Source of the DNA: Gloeocapsa sp. UFS-A4-WI-NPMV-4B04 | Lineage (GTDB): Bacteria; Cyanobacteriota; Cyanobacteriia; Cyanobacteriales; Chroococcidiopsidaceae | DNA: 58,839 nt | Direction of reading: 5' to 3' | NCBI GenBank assembly: GCA_019359535.1 | Contig: JAHHHE010000006.1 | Coordinates: forward strand, 1-58,839 | Shown: piece after piece, positions 47,229 to 55,774 of the stretch | Position numbering within the stretch: position 1 is the first letter of the stretch | How the letters are laid out: the number at the start of each line of letters is the position of its first letter | Notes under the pieces: model-generated | What the model was told of the DNA's origin: nothing | Database searches by the model: none | The model's input: the letters and a program-made list of their open reading frames with translations, nothing else | Position numbers and translations under genes: made by a program

Positions 47229-47711
47229 ACTATTATTATTTGTAGCATCTTTGGAACGTATTTTACGCGGCGGCCAAGCTGCCCTGAAAATTATTTGCTT
47301 TGGATCACGAAAACTTTTCTGTGGCTACTGTCGGTATTGCTAATTTTGTAACGATTGATGATTTTTGAGGAAAAAACCATTATAAAATAGTGTAAAAATT
47401 TACGAAAAAGCATTATGCTTTCAGGAATACTACTATCTTTATTTAAAGAATCTTAACTGTGGTGAAAGCTAGTTTAAGTCAGACAATAGTGTTACTTAAT
47501 AGTAGTTATACTTGCTTTTATAGCAAAAGATCAATCTATAAAAAAATATGCAGGCGGAGGATTTTTTATACTTATTGCTGAAGCAATTAGCTGCTCGGTT
47601 TAACAAAAATTTTAACTAATTTAATGAGACTTGATTCTTTTGTAAACTTTCCCTTAATTACTTCTTTAGCTAATTTTCATACATCATAGATTGTAGATAT
47701 ATTAACCAACT
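47229..47711. other. Intergenic region before the glycosyltransferase cluster
   Basis: 483 bp of A/T-rich DNA without a recognisable gene. It probably includes further decayed sequence of the pseudogene and the promoter of the next gene. Confidence 0.5.
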
Positions 47712-49277
47712 ATGTTTAAATATTCAAGCATTATAAATAAAATCAATATAAGTCTGTTAATAGTTATTTTAATTTCAGTTTTATTAAGAGTATCTTTTAT
47801 TTCAACAGCGCCAAGTTCATTTTCTGTAGATGAGGCTTCATATGCTTATGATGCATATTCAATTTTAGAAACAATGCGCGATCGCTACGGTAAGTTTCTC
47901 CCACTCTTCGTAAGAGCATTTGATGACTATCGTGAATCTTTATATATATTTATCTTAGTCCCCTTTATCAAAATTTTTGGGCTTAACGAATTTGCTGTTA
48001 GACTGGCTGCTGCGCTTATAGGAACTCTCACCGTCCTTGTTTTATACTACTTAGCAAAAGAAATATTTAACAAGGATGTAGCGTTATGTGCTGCTTTTTT
48101 TCTTGCTATAAGTCCTTGGCATATCTTTTTTAGTAGAATTTGTTTTCGAGCTATATTATTCCCTTTATTATTTTGCTTGGGACTTCTTTTCTTTATCAGA
48201 AGCCTGCGAAAACCTAAATATCTACCTTTAAGTGCCTTAATTTTTGGCTTAACTCTTTACACTTACCCTTCAGCAAGAGTTTTTGTGCCACTTTTTCTTC
48301 TTGGCTTAATCGTTATTTTCTGGAACCACTTATGGACAAATAGAGGACAAACGTTAGTTACTTGTATAATATTTTTGCCTATTTTTACTCTACTTTTTAC
48401 TTTTTGGATAACTCCAGAAGGAATGGCGAGGGGGAATGAAACTGGGATAGAAACTGAGCCATTTCGTTTGATTGTAAATTATTTATCATATTTTGATCCA
48501 GTATTTCTATTTATCAAGGGAGATCCAAATCCACGCCGCAGTATTACAACAATAGGTATTGGTGAACTACATTTTTTTGAATTAATAACAGTTTTACCAG
48601 GAATATATTTTTCATTTAAACAAAACAGTAAAAAATGCAGTATTCTCTTTCTTTGGTTGCTTTTATATCCACTGCCTGCGGCTCTTACAGATTCAGCCCA
48701 TGCACTACGTTCAATGGTAGGAGCACCTTTATTATCAATTTTTTCAGGTTATGGTATTCCTAGATTGATAACTTTAGTCAGTTCTCGAAAGAAAGTATAT
48801 TTTACACTTATTACAACTTTTGTTGTAACAGTTAGTATGATACTATTTCTAAATTCGTATTTTATACATTACTCAAAATACACTATTTCCAGAGTTTCAA
48901 AAATTTGGCAGTATGGGATGAAAGAAGCTATTACTTATGCAGAGAATAGTTCTTTTGATTCTGTGATAGTAAGCGATCAGTTTTGGCGACCTGATATTTA
49001 TATTCTTTTTTACGCTAAGTATCCTCCAGCGATTTATCAGCTTTCACCGATTGATCCATCTGTTAGAACTGATTACTTCATTGGAAAATATCAGGTAGCT
49101 TCTTTGTCGAAACAGCAAAAAATGAAGGATAATTGTTTATTTATTATTAAACCAGAGCAAATCAAAGAGCTAGACCAACAAGGATATAAATGGGATGAAG
49201 TTAGAGTGATTAAAGATCCAGGTGGTGCTGAAGCGATTAAACTTGTTACTAATATTTCTCTTGAACATCCAAAATAG
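47712..49277 (+). CDS. GT39-family (GT-C fold) membrane glycosyltransferase
   Basis: 521 residues with about ten membrane segments. The acidic site in the first outer loop is SVDEASYAYDAYS (about 38-50), followed by RESLYIFILVPFIKIFGLNE, in the order of PMT_2/ArnT-like enzymes. The C-terminal 140 residues are soluble. Such enzymes move a sugar from a polyprenyl-phosphate donor onto a lipid, protein or glycan outside the membrane. A/T-rich with weak ribosome site. Specific acceptor unknown. Confidence 0.82.
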   Translation: MFKYSSIINKINISLLIVILISVLLRVSFISTAPSSFSVDEASYAYDAYSILETMRDRYGKFLPLFVRAFDDYRESLYIFILVPFIKIFGLNEFAVRLAAALIGTLTVLVLYYLAKEIFNKDVALCAAFFLAISPWHIFFSRICFRAILFPLLFCLGLLFFIRSLRKPKYLPLSALIFGLTLYTYPSARVFVPLFLLGLIVIFWNHLWTNRGQTLVTCIIFLPIFTLLFTFWITPEGMARGNETGIETEPFRLIVNYLSYFDPVFLFIKGDPNPRRSITTIGIGELHFFELITVLPGIYFSFKQNSKKCSILFLWLLLYPLPAALTDSAHALRSMVGAPLLSIFSGYGIPRLITLVSSRKKVYFTLITTFVVTVSMILFLNSYFIHYSKYTISRVSKIWQYGMKEAITYAENSSFDSVIVSDQFWRPDIYILFYAKYPPAIYQLSPIDPSVRTDYFIGKYQVASLSKQQKMKDNCLFIIKPEQIKELDQQGYKWDEVRVIKDPGGAEAIKLVTNISLEHPK

Positions 49278-49457
49278 CAACTAGCACTTATTAAGCGGAA
49301 TATTTTATATCAATAAGCAAATAGAATTGGCATGGCTTTTTATTAGCTTCTAGGAATAAGAAAATTTATAATACCACTACCGTGTACTATCTTTATTTGA
49401 GAATGCTACAGTCTCTCGCTATTTTGGAAACTCAACTGGCTAATACTAATAACTGCC

Positions 49458-51203
49458 ATGTTAATTAAGTATCTACATAAATTTTTCACCGCCCCAACTG
49501 CAAATAAGTCTAGCCCCCGCATGATATTTTGGTTAAGTCTCAGCCTGACTTTTGCAGCGATTTATAGTATCTTGGGACTAAAGCGAGCTTTTAGCGGTGA
49601 ATACGTTGTTCAAGACGATGCACGGCAGCACGTATTTTGGATGCGACGGTTTTTGGACGCTGATTTATTTCCTAATGATCTAATTGCTAATTACTTTCAA
49701 TCCATTGCACCGCTAGGATATAGAATTGTTTACCAAATTGGGGCATTTGTAGGCATTGATCCGCTTGTGCTGAGTAAACTCTTACCCCTAGTGCTAGGGC
49801 TACTAACAACGATTTACTGTTTCGGTGTTTGTGTACAATTGTTGCCAGTACCAATAACAGGATTTATCGGCGCGTTGTTGCTAAACCAAAATCTTTGGAT
49901 GCAGGATGGTTTAATTTCGGCAACACCTAAAGCTTTTTTGTATCCGCTATTTTTGGCATTTTTGTATTATTTATTACGCCGTTCCTTAATACCTTGCTTA
50001 GTAGCGATCGCACTTTTAGGCCTATTTTACCCCTCATTAATATTCGTCTGTGCTGGCATCTTAATCTTGCAACTATGCCGCCTAGATAAGTATAGGCTGC
50101 ATCTATCACCAAATCGCGAAGATTATCTATTTTGTGCCGCCGGATTGGGAGTGGCAATTTTAGTGCTGTTACCTTATGCACTTAATTCGTCTGAATTTGG
50201 CCCAGTAATTACAGCAGCTGAAGCCAGAAGATTACCAGAATTTTTGCTTGAAGGACGCGCCAGCTTTTTTAATGACCAAAATCCCTGGGAGTTCTGGTTT
50301 AATGCGAGTCGCAGTGGCATTCGCTTACCATCCGCATTAATGCCTCCACTCGTTTACGCTGGATTTTTGTTACCAATTTTACTATGTTATCCGTCCCGAT
50401 TTCCCTTGTCTAAACGAGTGAGTGCTGGAGTTATAATCTTACCGCAGCTAATACTTGCTTCTTTAGCAATGTTTTTCACTGCCCATGCGCTACTATTTAA
50501 ACTTCATCTTCCTAGCCGTTATACACAACACTCTTTAAGAATTGTTATGGTTACAGCAGCTGCCATAGCCCTAACTTTACTTTTAGATGCAATTTTCGCC
50601 AGGATAAAGCATATTCAAAAGACTTCCCGCGTCACTCCCCCCTTAAAAAGGGGGGTAGGGGGGATTGCCTCTTGCTTATTATTAATTTCTACACTTATTT
50701 TTTATCCAATCACTTTAAAAAGTTTCATTTGGACTGGCTATGTTATAGGCGAAGTACCAGAGTTATATAAGTTCTTTCAACAGCAACCTAAAGACATTTT
50801 AATTGCATCTTTGGCAGATGAAGTGAATAACTTACCAACATTTTCCCAACGCTCAATTCTTGTTGGTCGTGAATATGCTATTCCTTACCATCAAGGCTAC
50901 TATCAAAAATTTCGTCAAAGAACGATAGAGTTAATTCAGGCTCAATATAGTCAAGATTTAACAGATGTAAAACAATTAATTGATAAGTATAAAATAGATT
51001 TTTGGTTATTAGATAAAAATGCTTTTACGCCTTCATATATATTAAGCGACCTTTGGATATCACAATACCAAACGCTAGCAACAGAAGCGTATACGCAGAT
51101 GCAGCAGGGAAATTTACCAGCTTTAAGCAAAATTACAGAACGTTGTTCTATTTTTGCAACTAAAAACTTAGTTGTATTAAAGGTAGACTGTATTAAAAAT
51201 TAA
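49458..51203 (+). CDS. Polytopic membrane protein, probable GT-C-like, unknown specificity
   Basis: 581 residues with about ten membrane segments (22-40, 90-140, 150-200 and more). The first outer loop has an acidic site VQDDARQHVFWMRRFLDADL (about 50-69), resembling GT-C enzymes, but I cannot name the family. Residues RVTPPLKRGVGGIA (about 394-407) are coded by a palindromic repeat. The C-terminal 140 residues are soluble. It is four bases from the next gene, so co-expressed; a degraded copy lies 2.2 kb upstream. Confidence 0.7.
   Translation: MLIKYLHKFFTAPTANKSSPRMIFWLSLSLTFAAIYSILGLKRAFSGEYVVQDDARQHVFWMRRFLDADLFPNDLIANYFQSIAPLGYRIVYQIGAFVGIDPLVLSKLLPLVLGLLTTIYCFGVCVQLLPVPITGFIGALLLNQNLWMQDGLISATPKAFLYPLFLAFLYYLLRRSLIPCLVAIALLGLFYPSLIFVCAGILILQLCRLDKYRLHLSPNREDYLFCAAGLGVAILVLLPYALNSSEFGPVITAAEARRLPEFLLEGRASFFNDQNPWEFWFNASRSGIRLPSALMPPLVYAGFLLPILLCYPSRFPLSKRVSAGVIILPQLILASLAMFFTAHALLFKLHLPSRYTQHSLRIVMVTAAAIALTLLLDAIFARIKHIQKTSRVTPPLKRGVGGIASCLLLISTLIFYPITLKSFIWTGYVIGEVPELYKFFQQQPKDILIASLADEVNNLPTFSQRSILVGREYAIPYHQGYYQKFRQRTIELIQAQYSQDLTDVKQLIDKYKIDFWLLDKNAFTPSYILSDLWISQYQTLATEAYTQMQQGNLPALSKITERCSIFATKNLVVLKVDCIKN
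50634..50664. repeat. Palindromic repeat inside the 49458 gene
   Basis: CCCCCCTTAAAAAGGGGGG at 50637-50655 followed by TAGGGGGGAT. This palindrome is a widespread cyanobacterial interspersed repeat; here it is translated in frame between two membrane segments. Confidence 0.8.
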
Positions 51204-51207
51204 ACAA

Positions 51208-52815
51208 ATGAAAATAGCAACAAAAAACTATAAAGCTTATTTTAAATATTTACACGCTCTTTTTGTAATTGTATTAGCTTTGGGTGTATTTTTTCGCTTT
51301 GTTAATTTAGATCGAAAAGTCTATTGGATTGATGAAGTTCATACTTCACTTAGAGTTTCTGGATATAAGAAAACTGAATTTGTTGACGAAGCCCCTGTTA
51401 ATCGTATTCTTAAAATTGCAGATTTGCAAAAATTCCAGCATCTTTCTCCAGAAAAAGACTGGGGCGATACTTTTAATGCTTTAGCAGGCAACGCAGAACA
51501 TACACCACTGTATTATCTAATGGCACGATTAGGAATGCAGTTATTTGGTAGTTCCGTAACAGTAACAAGAGGATTAGCAGCTTTAATTAGTTTGCTTGTG
51601 TTTCCTTGTATTTATTGGTTATGCCTGGAACTATTTAAATCTCCCTTAGTAGGATGGATGGCAATGGCGCTAATAGCTGTTTCGCCAATTCATGTGTTAT
51701 ATGCTCAAGAAGCGCGGGAATATAGTTTATGGACAGTAGCTATTTTACTAGCAAGTGTATCGCTGCTACGAGCAATGCGGCTAAACACAAAATCTAGTTG
51801 GGGAATATATGCCATAACTGTAGTATTTGGTTTATATTCTCATATGCTTTCTATCTTAGTTTTCGTTGGACATGGTATTTATATATTTGTAATTGAGCGC
51901 TTTCAATTAAGTAAGAAATTCATTAATTATCTCTTAGCCTCATTCCTAGGATTTATAACGCTTGTACCTTGGATTATTGTATATTTCATTAATTCTAGTA
52001 CGGTAGGTGAATGGACTTTTCAACAACTTAATTATTTAACGTTAATTAAAAGATGGTTAATTATTTTAAATTTAGCTTTTTTTGATGTTAAAATTGGGTA
52101 TAATGACCAGTTATTTGATGTAGAAGAAGGTAATGATGTTGCCCAAATTGGCTTTGATAATTTATTAATCTATGTACTTTTTATAATTGTTTTTTTGATA
52201 ATATATTCAATGTATTTTTTATGTAAAAACACTGAAAAAAATAATTGGTTATTTGTTTTAAACTTAATAGGATTACCAACATTAACTTTAGTTATACAAG
52301 ATGTAATTTCAGGAGGGCAGCGTTCAACTATTGGACGTTATTTAATTCCTGGTTATTTGGGTATTCAAATTGCCGTTGCTTACCTCCTTACGACTCAAAT
52401 TACGTCTACTTCTATTAAATATTGGCAGCAAAAATTCTGGCAATTAGTAATGATTGCGCTATTTTCTCTTGGAATTATATCTTGTGCTGTTAGTTCTCAA
52501 GCAGAAACTTGGTGGAATAAGTATAGTAGCTATTACAACCCGTCGGTAGCCGAAATCATAAATGAAAGCGCTCAACCACTGGTAATTAGTAGTCAAAAAC
52601 GGGTAAGTCGCATTACTTCCCTCAGTTATGAACTTGAGCCAAAAGTGAGAATTTTGTTGGTAGATGGAAAACAAATTCCTGATCTTATTAATGGTTTCAG
52701 TGATATATTCTTATTTCGCCCTTCTGGAGAATTGCAGAGCGAACTTGAAAAACAACAAAAATATAAACTACAAATTGTTCACAAATTTGGCTCTCTCTGG
52801 CGGTTACAAAAATAA
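51208..52815 (+). CDS. GT39-family membrane glycosyltransferase
   Basis: 535 residues with about ten membrane segments. Site loop KVYWIDEVHTSLRVSG (about 32-47) carries the Asp-Glu pair; EHTPLYYLMARLGMQLFGSS and ISPIHVLYAQEAREYSLW-type sequence (VSPIHVLYAQEAREYSLW) are typical of PMT_2-like GT39 enzymes. The C-terminal 120 residues are soluble. The ATG follows the previous stop by 4 bases. Donor and acceptor are unknown. Confidence 0.83.
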   Translation: MKIATKNYKAYFKYLHALFVIVLALGVFFRFVNLDRKVYWIDEVHTSLRVSGYKKTEFVDEAPVNRILKIADLQKFQHLSPEKDWGDTFNALAGNAEHTPLYYLMARLGMQLFGSSVTVTRGLAALISLLVFPCIYWLCLELFKSPLVGWMAMALIAVSPIHVLYAQEAREYSLWTVAILLASVSLLRAMRLNTKSSWGIYAITVVFGLYSHMLSILVFVGHGIYIFVIERFQLSKKFINYLLASFLGFITLVPWIIVYFINSSTVGEWTFQQLNYLTLIKRWLIILNLAFFDVKIGYNDQLFDVEEGNDVAQIGFDNLLIYVLFIIVFLIIYSMYFLCKNTEKNNWLFVLNLIGLPTLTLVIQDVISGGQRSTIGRYLIPGYLGIQIAVAYLLTTQITSTSIKYWQQKFWQLVMIALFSLGIISCAVSSQAETWWNKYSSYYNPSVAEIINESAQPLVISSQKRVSRITSLSYELEPKVRILLVDGKQIPDLINGFSDIFLFRPSGELQSELEKQQKYKLQIVHKFGSLWRLQK

Positions 52816-52821
52816 ATTCAT

Positions 52822-52978
52822 TAGGACTTACGCCTCAATCCTTCAATAGCTTTATTTATCGTAGACGCTTTGCGGCTTGCCGCAGGCTACCGTCTCAGCG
52901 CTATAGCGTTACCTCAAAGGGCGTTATACACCTCGTAGACTAAAACGCTAAGAATTCTTAGCGTGTGCGTAAGCCCTA
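52822..52978. mobile_element. 157-bp MITE with 12-bp inverted repeats and TTCAT target duplication
   Basis: Ends are TAGGACTTACGC (52822-52833) and GCGTAAGCCCTA (52967-52978), matching in 11 of 12. TTCAT flanks both sides (52817-52821 and 52979-52983). There is no frame inside. It contains a palindrome CGCTAAGAATTCTTAGCG (52946-52963) and the widespread cyanobacterial sequence TTGCGGCTTGCCGCAGGCTA (52870-52889). Terminal sequences of this kind belong to IS elements common in cyanobacteria. Confidence 0.85.
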
Positions 52979-52983
52979 TTCAT

Positions 52984-53405
52984 AACTAACTAAGTTTTCA
53001 CCAGCGGAATATCTTACAGTTTAGCTATATAGTTCTAAATTAAGTTTATAAATAAATGTAAAGGTTGAGTCTATTATTGTTACAACAAATAAAGCTATTA
53101 AGAACTGGCTTGTTCAGTACAGCACATTGAATTTAATTATAGTAAAATTTGCTACCTAATAAAATTTACATTTCTTATACAAATTTGTAAACAAATAATG
53201 CATTGCAGAAAGTCCTTTATATTAGCTTCATATTAATATTAAGCTTTGGTAAAGTAAGCTGATCTACCTTGGCTTTCATAGTTGAAGCAGAACATAATTG
53301 ATTTATGTAATACAAGTGTGAAGGGGCTAGTGTTGTAATGATGCTTTGCTCCTTTTTTTTAGCTATTTGGATTTTGAATAAAAAGCTTTAGTACTAGATG
53401 AGTAG
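52984..53405. other. Intergenic region after the MITE
   Basis: 422 bp of A/T-rich DNA between convergent genes. No gene, tandem repeat or T-tailed hairpin was recognised. Confidence 0.5.
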
Positions 53406-54113
53406 TTAGGCAATGCTACCATAACGAGCCATAACAGACTTAGTTGGATCTGCTTGATTTGTTAAATATGCCCACATTTGATCGCCAAGGCAGAAATGCC
53501 ACCACTCGCCAGGATGCCGTTGAAAGCCAGCATAAAGCATTACATCCCACAATAATTGACGGTGGAAATTATATTGTTGTTCAACAGGCTTGTCACTATT
53601 GTTAAAGTAATCAGGATGCGACGCGGGTGAAAGTTCATCGATCGCGGAACCCATATTAACTGGATTGCCTGTATCGTCTACAAGCGTGATATCTACAGCA
53701 CCACCTGTACTGTGAGGAGGAGGAGTGCGCGGATCTAAGCTAGGCACAGCCCAAATTTGATAAACTTGTTCCCAAATACTTTTACGCTGTGCTGGTGTTA
53801 ATTTAGATTGGGTAAGTCCAGCAGCTGTAACCACTTGAGCAAAAGTATAGTCCACCATAAATTGCTGAACTGCTACGGGGCGATAGGCATCAAAGATTTG
53901 GATACGCCAGTTGGGATAATGCTGTTGTAGTTTGACTTGGGCTTGCAGCAAACAATGTAGGACATTTTGGCGTAAATGATAAGCCGATCGCTCTTGATAA
54001 GTAGCACCCAACTTTTGATAAGGGTGAGGCGACTCAACAGCAAACCTTTCTAAAGGAATTGGTACAAGCGGCTCTCCACACTCTAAGATCAGAATCTGCT
54101 GATAAGGTTTCAT
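53406..54113 (-). CDS. D-alanyl-D-alanine dipeptidase, VanX/DdpX (M15D) family
   Basis: 235 residues. Hydrolyses D-Ala-D-Ala. Zinc ligands are His and Asp in PPHSTGGAVDITLVD and His in PGEWWHFCLGD, whose Glu is the base. Substrate-side Arg is in IFDAYRPVAVQ. No signal peptide, so probably cytoplasmic, where it could recycle wall dipeptide rather than give glycopeptide resistance; no vanHA genes are present. It starts 21 bp after the WD40 gene, so the two are likely one transcript. Confidence 0.88.
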   Translation of the reverse strand: MKPYQQILILECGEPLVPIPLERFAVESPHPYQKLGATYQERSAYHLRQNVLHCLLQAQVKLQQHYPNWRIQIFDAYRPVAVQQFMVDYTFAQVVTAAGLTQSKLTPAQRKSIWEQVYQIWAVPSLDPRTPPPHSTGGAVDITLVDDTGNPVNMGSAIDELSPASHPDYFNNSDKPVEQQYNFHRQLLWDVMLYAGFQRHPGEWWHFCLGDQMWAYLTNQADPTKSVMARYGSIA

Positions 54114-54134
54114 CTATACTTACACTCAAAAGCT

Positions 54135-55211
54135 CTAACTTCTAGTAGGCACTGGGTAGTAAGGGGCTACTCGCCAAATCTTGATTGTTCTGTCCCTACC
54201 ACCACTAATCATGATTTGACCATCACGATTAAATGTAACAGCCATCACTCCTGCTGCATGATCCGCAAGAGTGCGGAACAATTTCCCAGTATCTGAATTC
54301 CACAGCTTAATGGTTTTGTCTCCACTAGCACTAGCAAAAGTTTTGCCATCGGAACTAAAGGCAAGAGATGTCACCTCGTCTGAATGCTGAGAAGAACTGT
54401 GACGCAATTCGCCACTTCTTACATTCCAAAGTTTGATTTCCCCACCATTGCTGCCACTAGCAAGGGTTTTACCATCGGAACTAAAGGCGATCGCATAAAT
54501 TGGCCTCAAGTGTCCTTTAAGAGCGTGGCGCAATTTGCCATTGCTCAAATTCCACAGGGCAACAGTTCTACTATAATTGCCACTAGCAAGCGTTTTACCA
54601 TCGGGGCTAATCGCGATTGCACTAACTACTCCTTGTTCAGAAATGGTACGAACAAGTTCCCCAGTCCTCCAGTTCCACAGCTTAATTGTGCCATCTCCAC
54701 TACCACTAGCGAGTATTTCACCATCTGGAGTGAACGCTACAGAACTTACCCAGTCTTTATGTCCGGTAATGGTTCGGATAAGTGTGCCTGTTTTCGTATC
54801 CCATAGTTTAATTGTGCGATCGCCACTACCACTAGCAATATTTTGACCATCTGGGCTAAACGCAACAGAACTCACCCAGTTTGAATGCCCTCTCAAAGTG
54901 TAAATTAGTTTTTTAGCAATTAAACTCCAAACTTTGATACTTCTATCTGCACTACCACTAGCAATATTTTGACCATCCGGGCTAAAGGCAACTGCAAAAA
55001 CTGCCTGCGAATGACCACCGCCGATTGTATCAACAGTCAATTTGCCTGTCCAAGATCCAGTAGCTTTAACTTCTTCCTGCTTCAGAATTTGGGTTGGTAG
55101 TTGTGCCATCTGATTTTGCATAGGAGTGTATTGTCTAGATGCAGATACAGGTACGGAAACAATACTTAACAAAGGAAGGAGAGTGCTGAAAACAATTTTT
55201 TGAAGTCGCAT
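54135..55211 (-). CDS. Exported WD40-repeat protein, seven repeats
   Basis: 358 residues. A signal peptide (IVFSTLLPLLSIVSVPVSAS) precedes seven WD repeats from about residue 66, each with GH...FSPDG...ASGS.D.TIKLW: the first ends IKVWSL, the last IKIWRV. Seven blades close a propeller. It lacks a catalytic domain and would act as a binding platform in the periplasm or outside. Upstream of the dipeptidase gene. Domain identity is certain; partner unknown. Confidence 0.9.
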   Translation of the reverse strand: MRLQKIVFSTLLPLLSIVSVPVSASRQYTPMQNQMAQLPTQILKQEEVKATGSWTGKLTVDTIGGGHSQAVFAVAFSPDGQNIASGSADRSIKVWSLIAKKLIYTLRGHSNWVSSVAFSPDGQNIASGSGDRTIKLWDTKTGTLIRTITGHKDWVSSVAFTPDGEILASGSGDGTIKLWNWRTGELVRTISEQGVVSAIAISPDGKTLASGNYSRTVALWNLSNGKLRHALKGHLRPIYAIAFSSDGKTLASGSNGGEIKLWNVRSGELRHSSSQHSDEVTSLAFSSDGKTFASASGDKTIKLWNSDTGKLFRTLADHAAGVMAVTFNRDGQIMISGGRDRTIKIWRVAPYYPVPTRS

Positions 55212-55774
55212 ATCTGTTAAAAATTTTGATTATTCAGTGCTTGATTGGAATAAGCCCACTATGACTCTAGACTGCCCATAAACAAATGCAACCTCTTTTC
55301 AGGAGAATCTAAAATTCTAGACATCAACATTCTGGCTAACGCATCCTTGAATCAAAAGTTGAGCTACTACAACAAGCGGCAATCTTATAAGATATAAAAG
55401 TAGCTGATTTATTCTGGTAAATCTGGCTAAAATTATTGTGTTTATATGTCAAAATCGGCGTTAAGCATTTAGATAGTTTAGCAAAAGTGTTAGATAATAC
55501 AAAGACATTTCAGAACATACACTATTGACACTTTTTTGTTATATTGCTGTAGTCATGGTTAAACATTTTTAAATTAGGCTAAGGCACAACTGATCCTCTT
55601 GGCATTGCTAAAATGAGGCAGTGTAGCAATACCTAAAATTCTATTGAGTTAACGAGCAAAGCATCTTTAATTTTGTCTAGATTAATTTATTAGCTTCATG
55701 TACTTAAATCAACACGAGTCATTGAAAAATTTAACTTTTCGTGGCGCGATTCAACTCTTTTGGAGAGTCAGGTA
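55212..55774. other. Intergenic region before the Ser/Thr kinase gene
   Basis: 563 bp between divergent genes, A/T-rich. It holds both promoters. A GGAG at 55763-55766 lies 8 bases before the ATG of the kinase. No gene seen. Confidence 0.5.

Noticed and set aside
53406..54113. Glycopeptide resistance cassette
   Set aside because: Only a VanX-like peptidase is present; no D-Ala-D-Lac ligase, dehydrogenase or VanRS pair is nearby.
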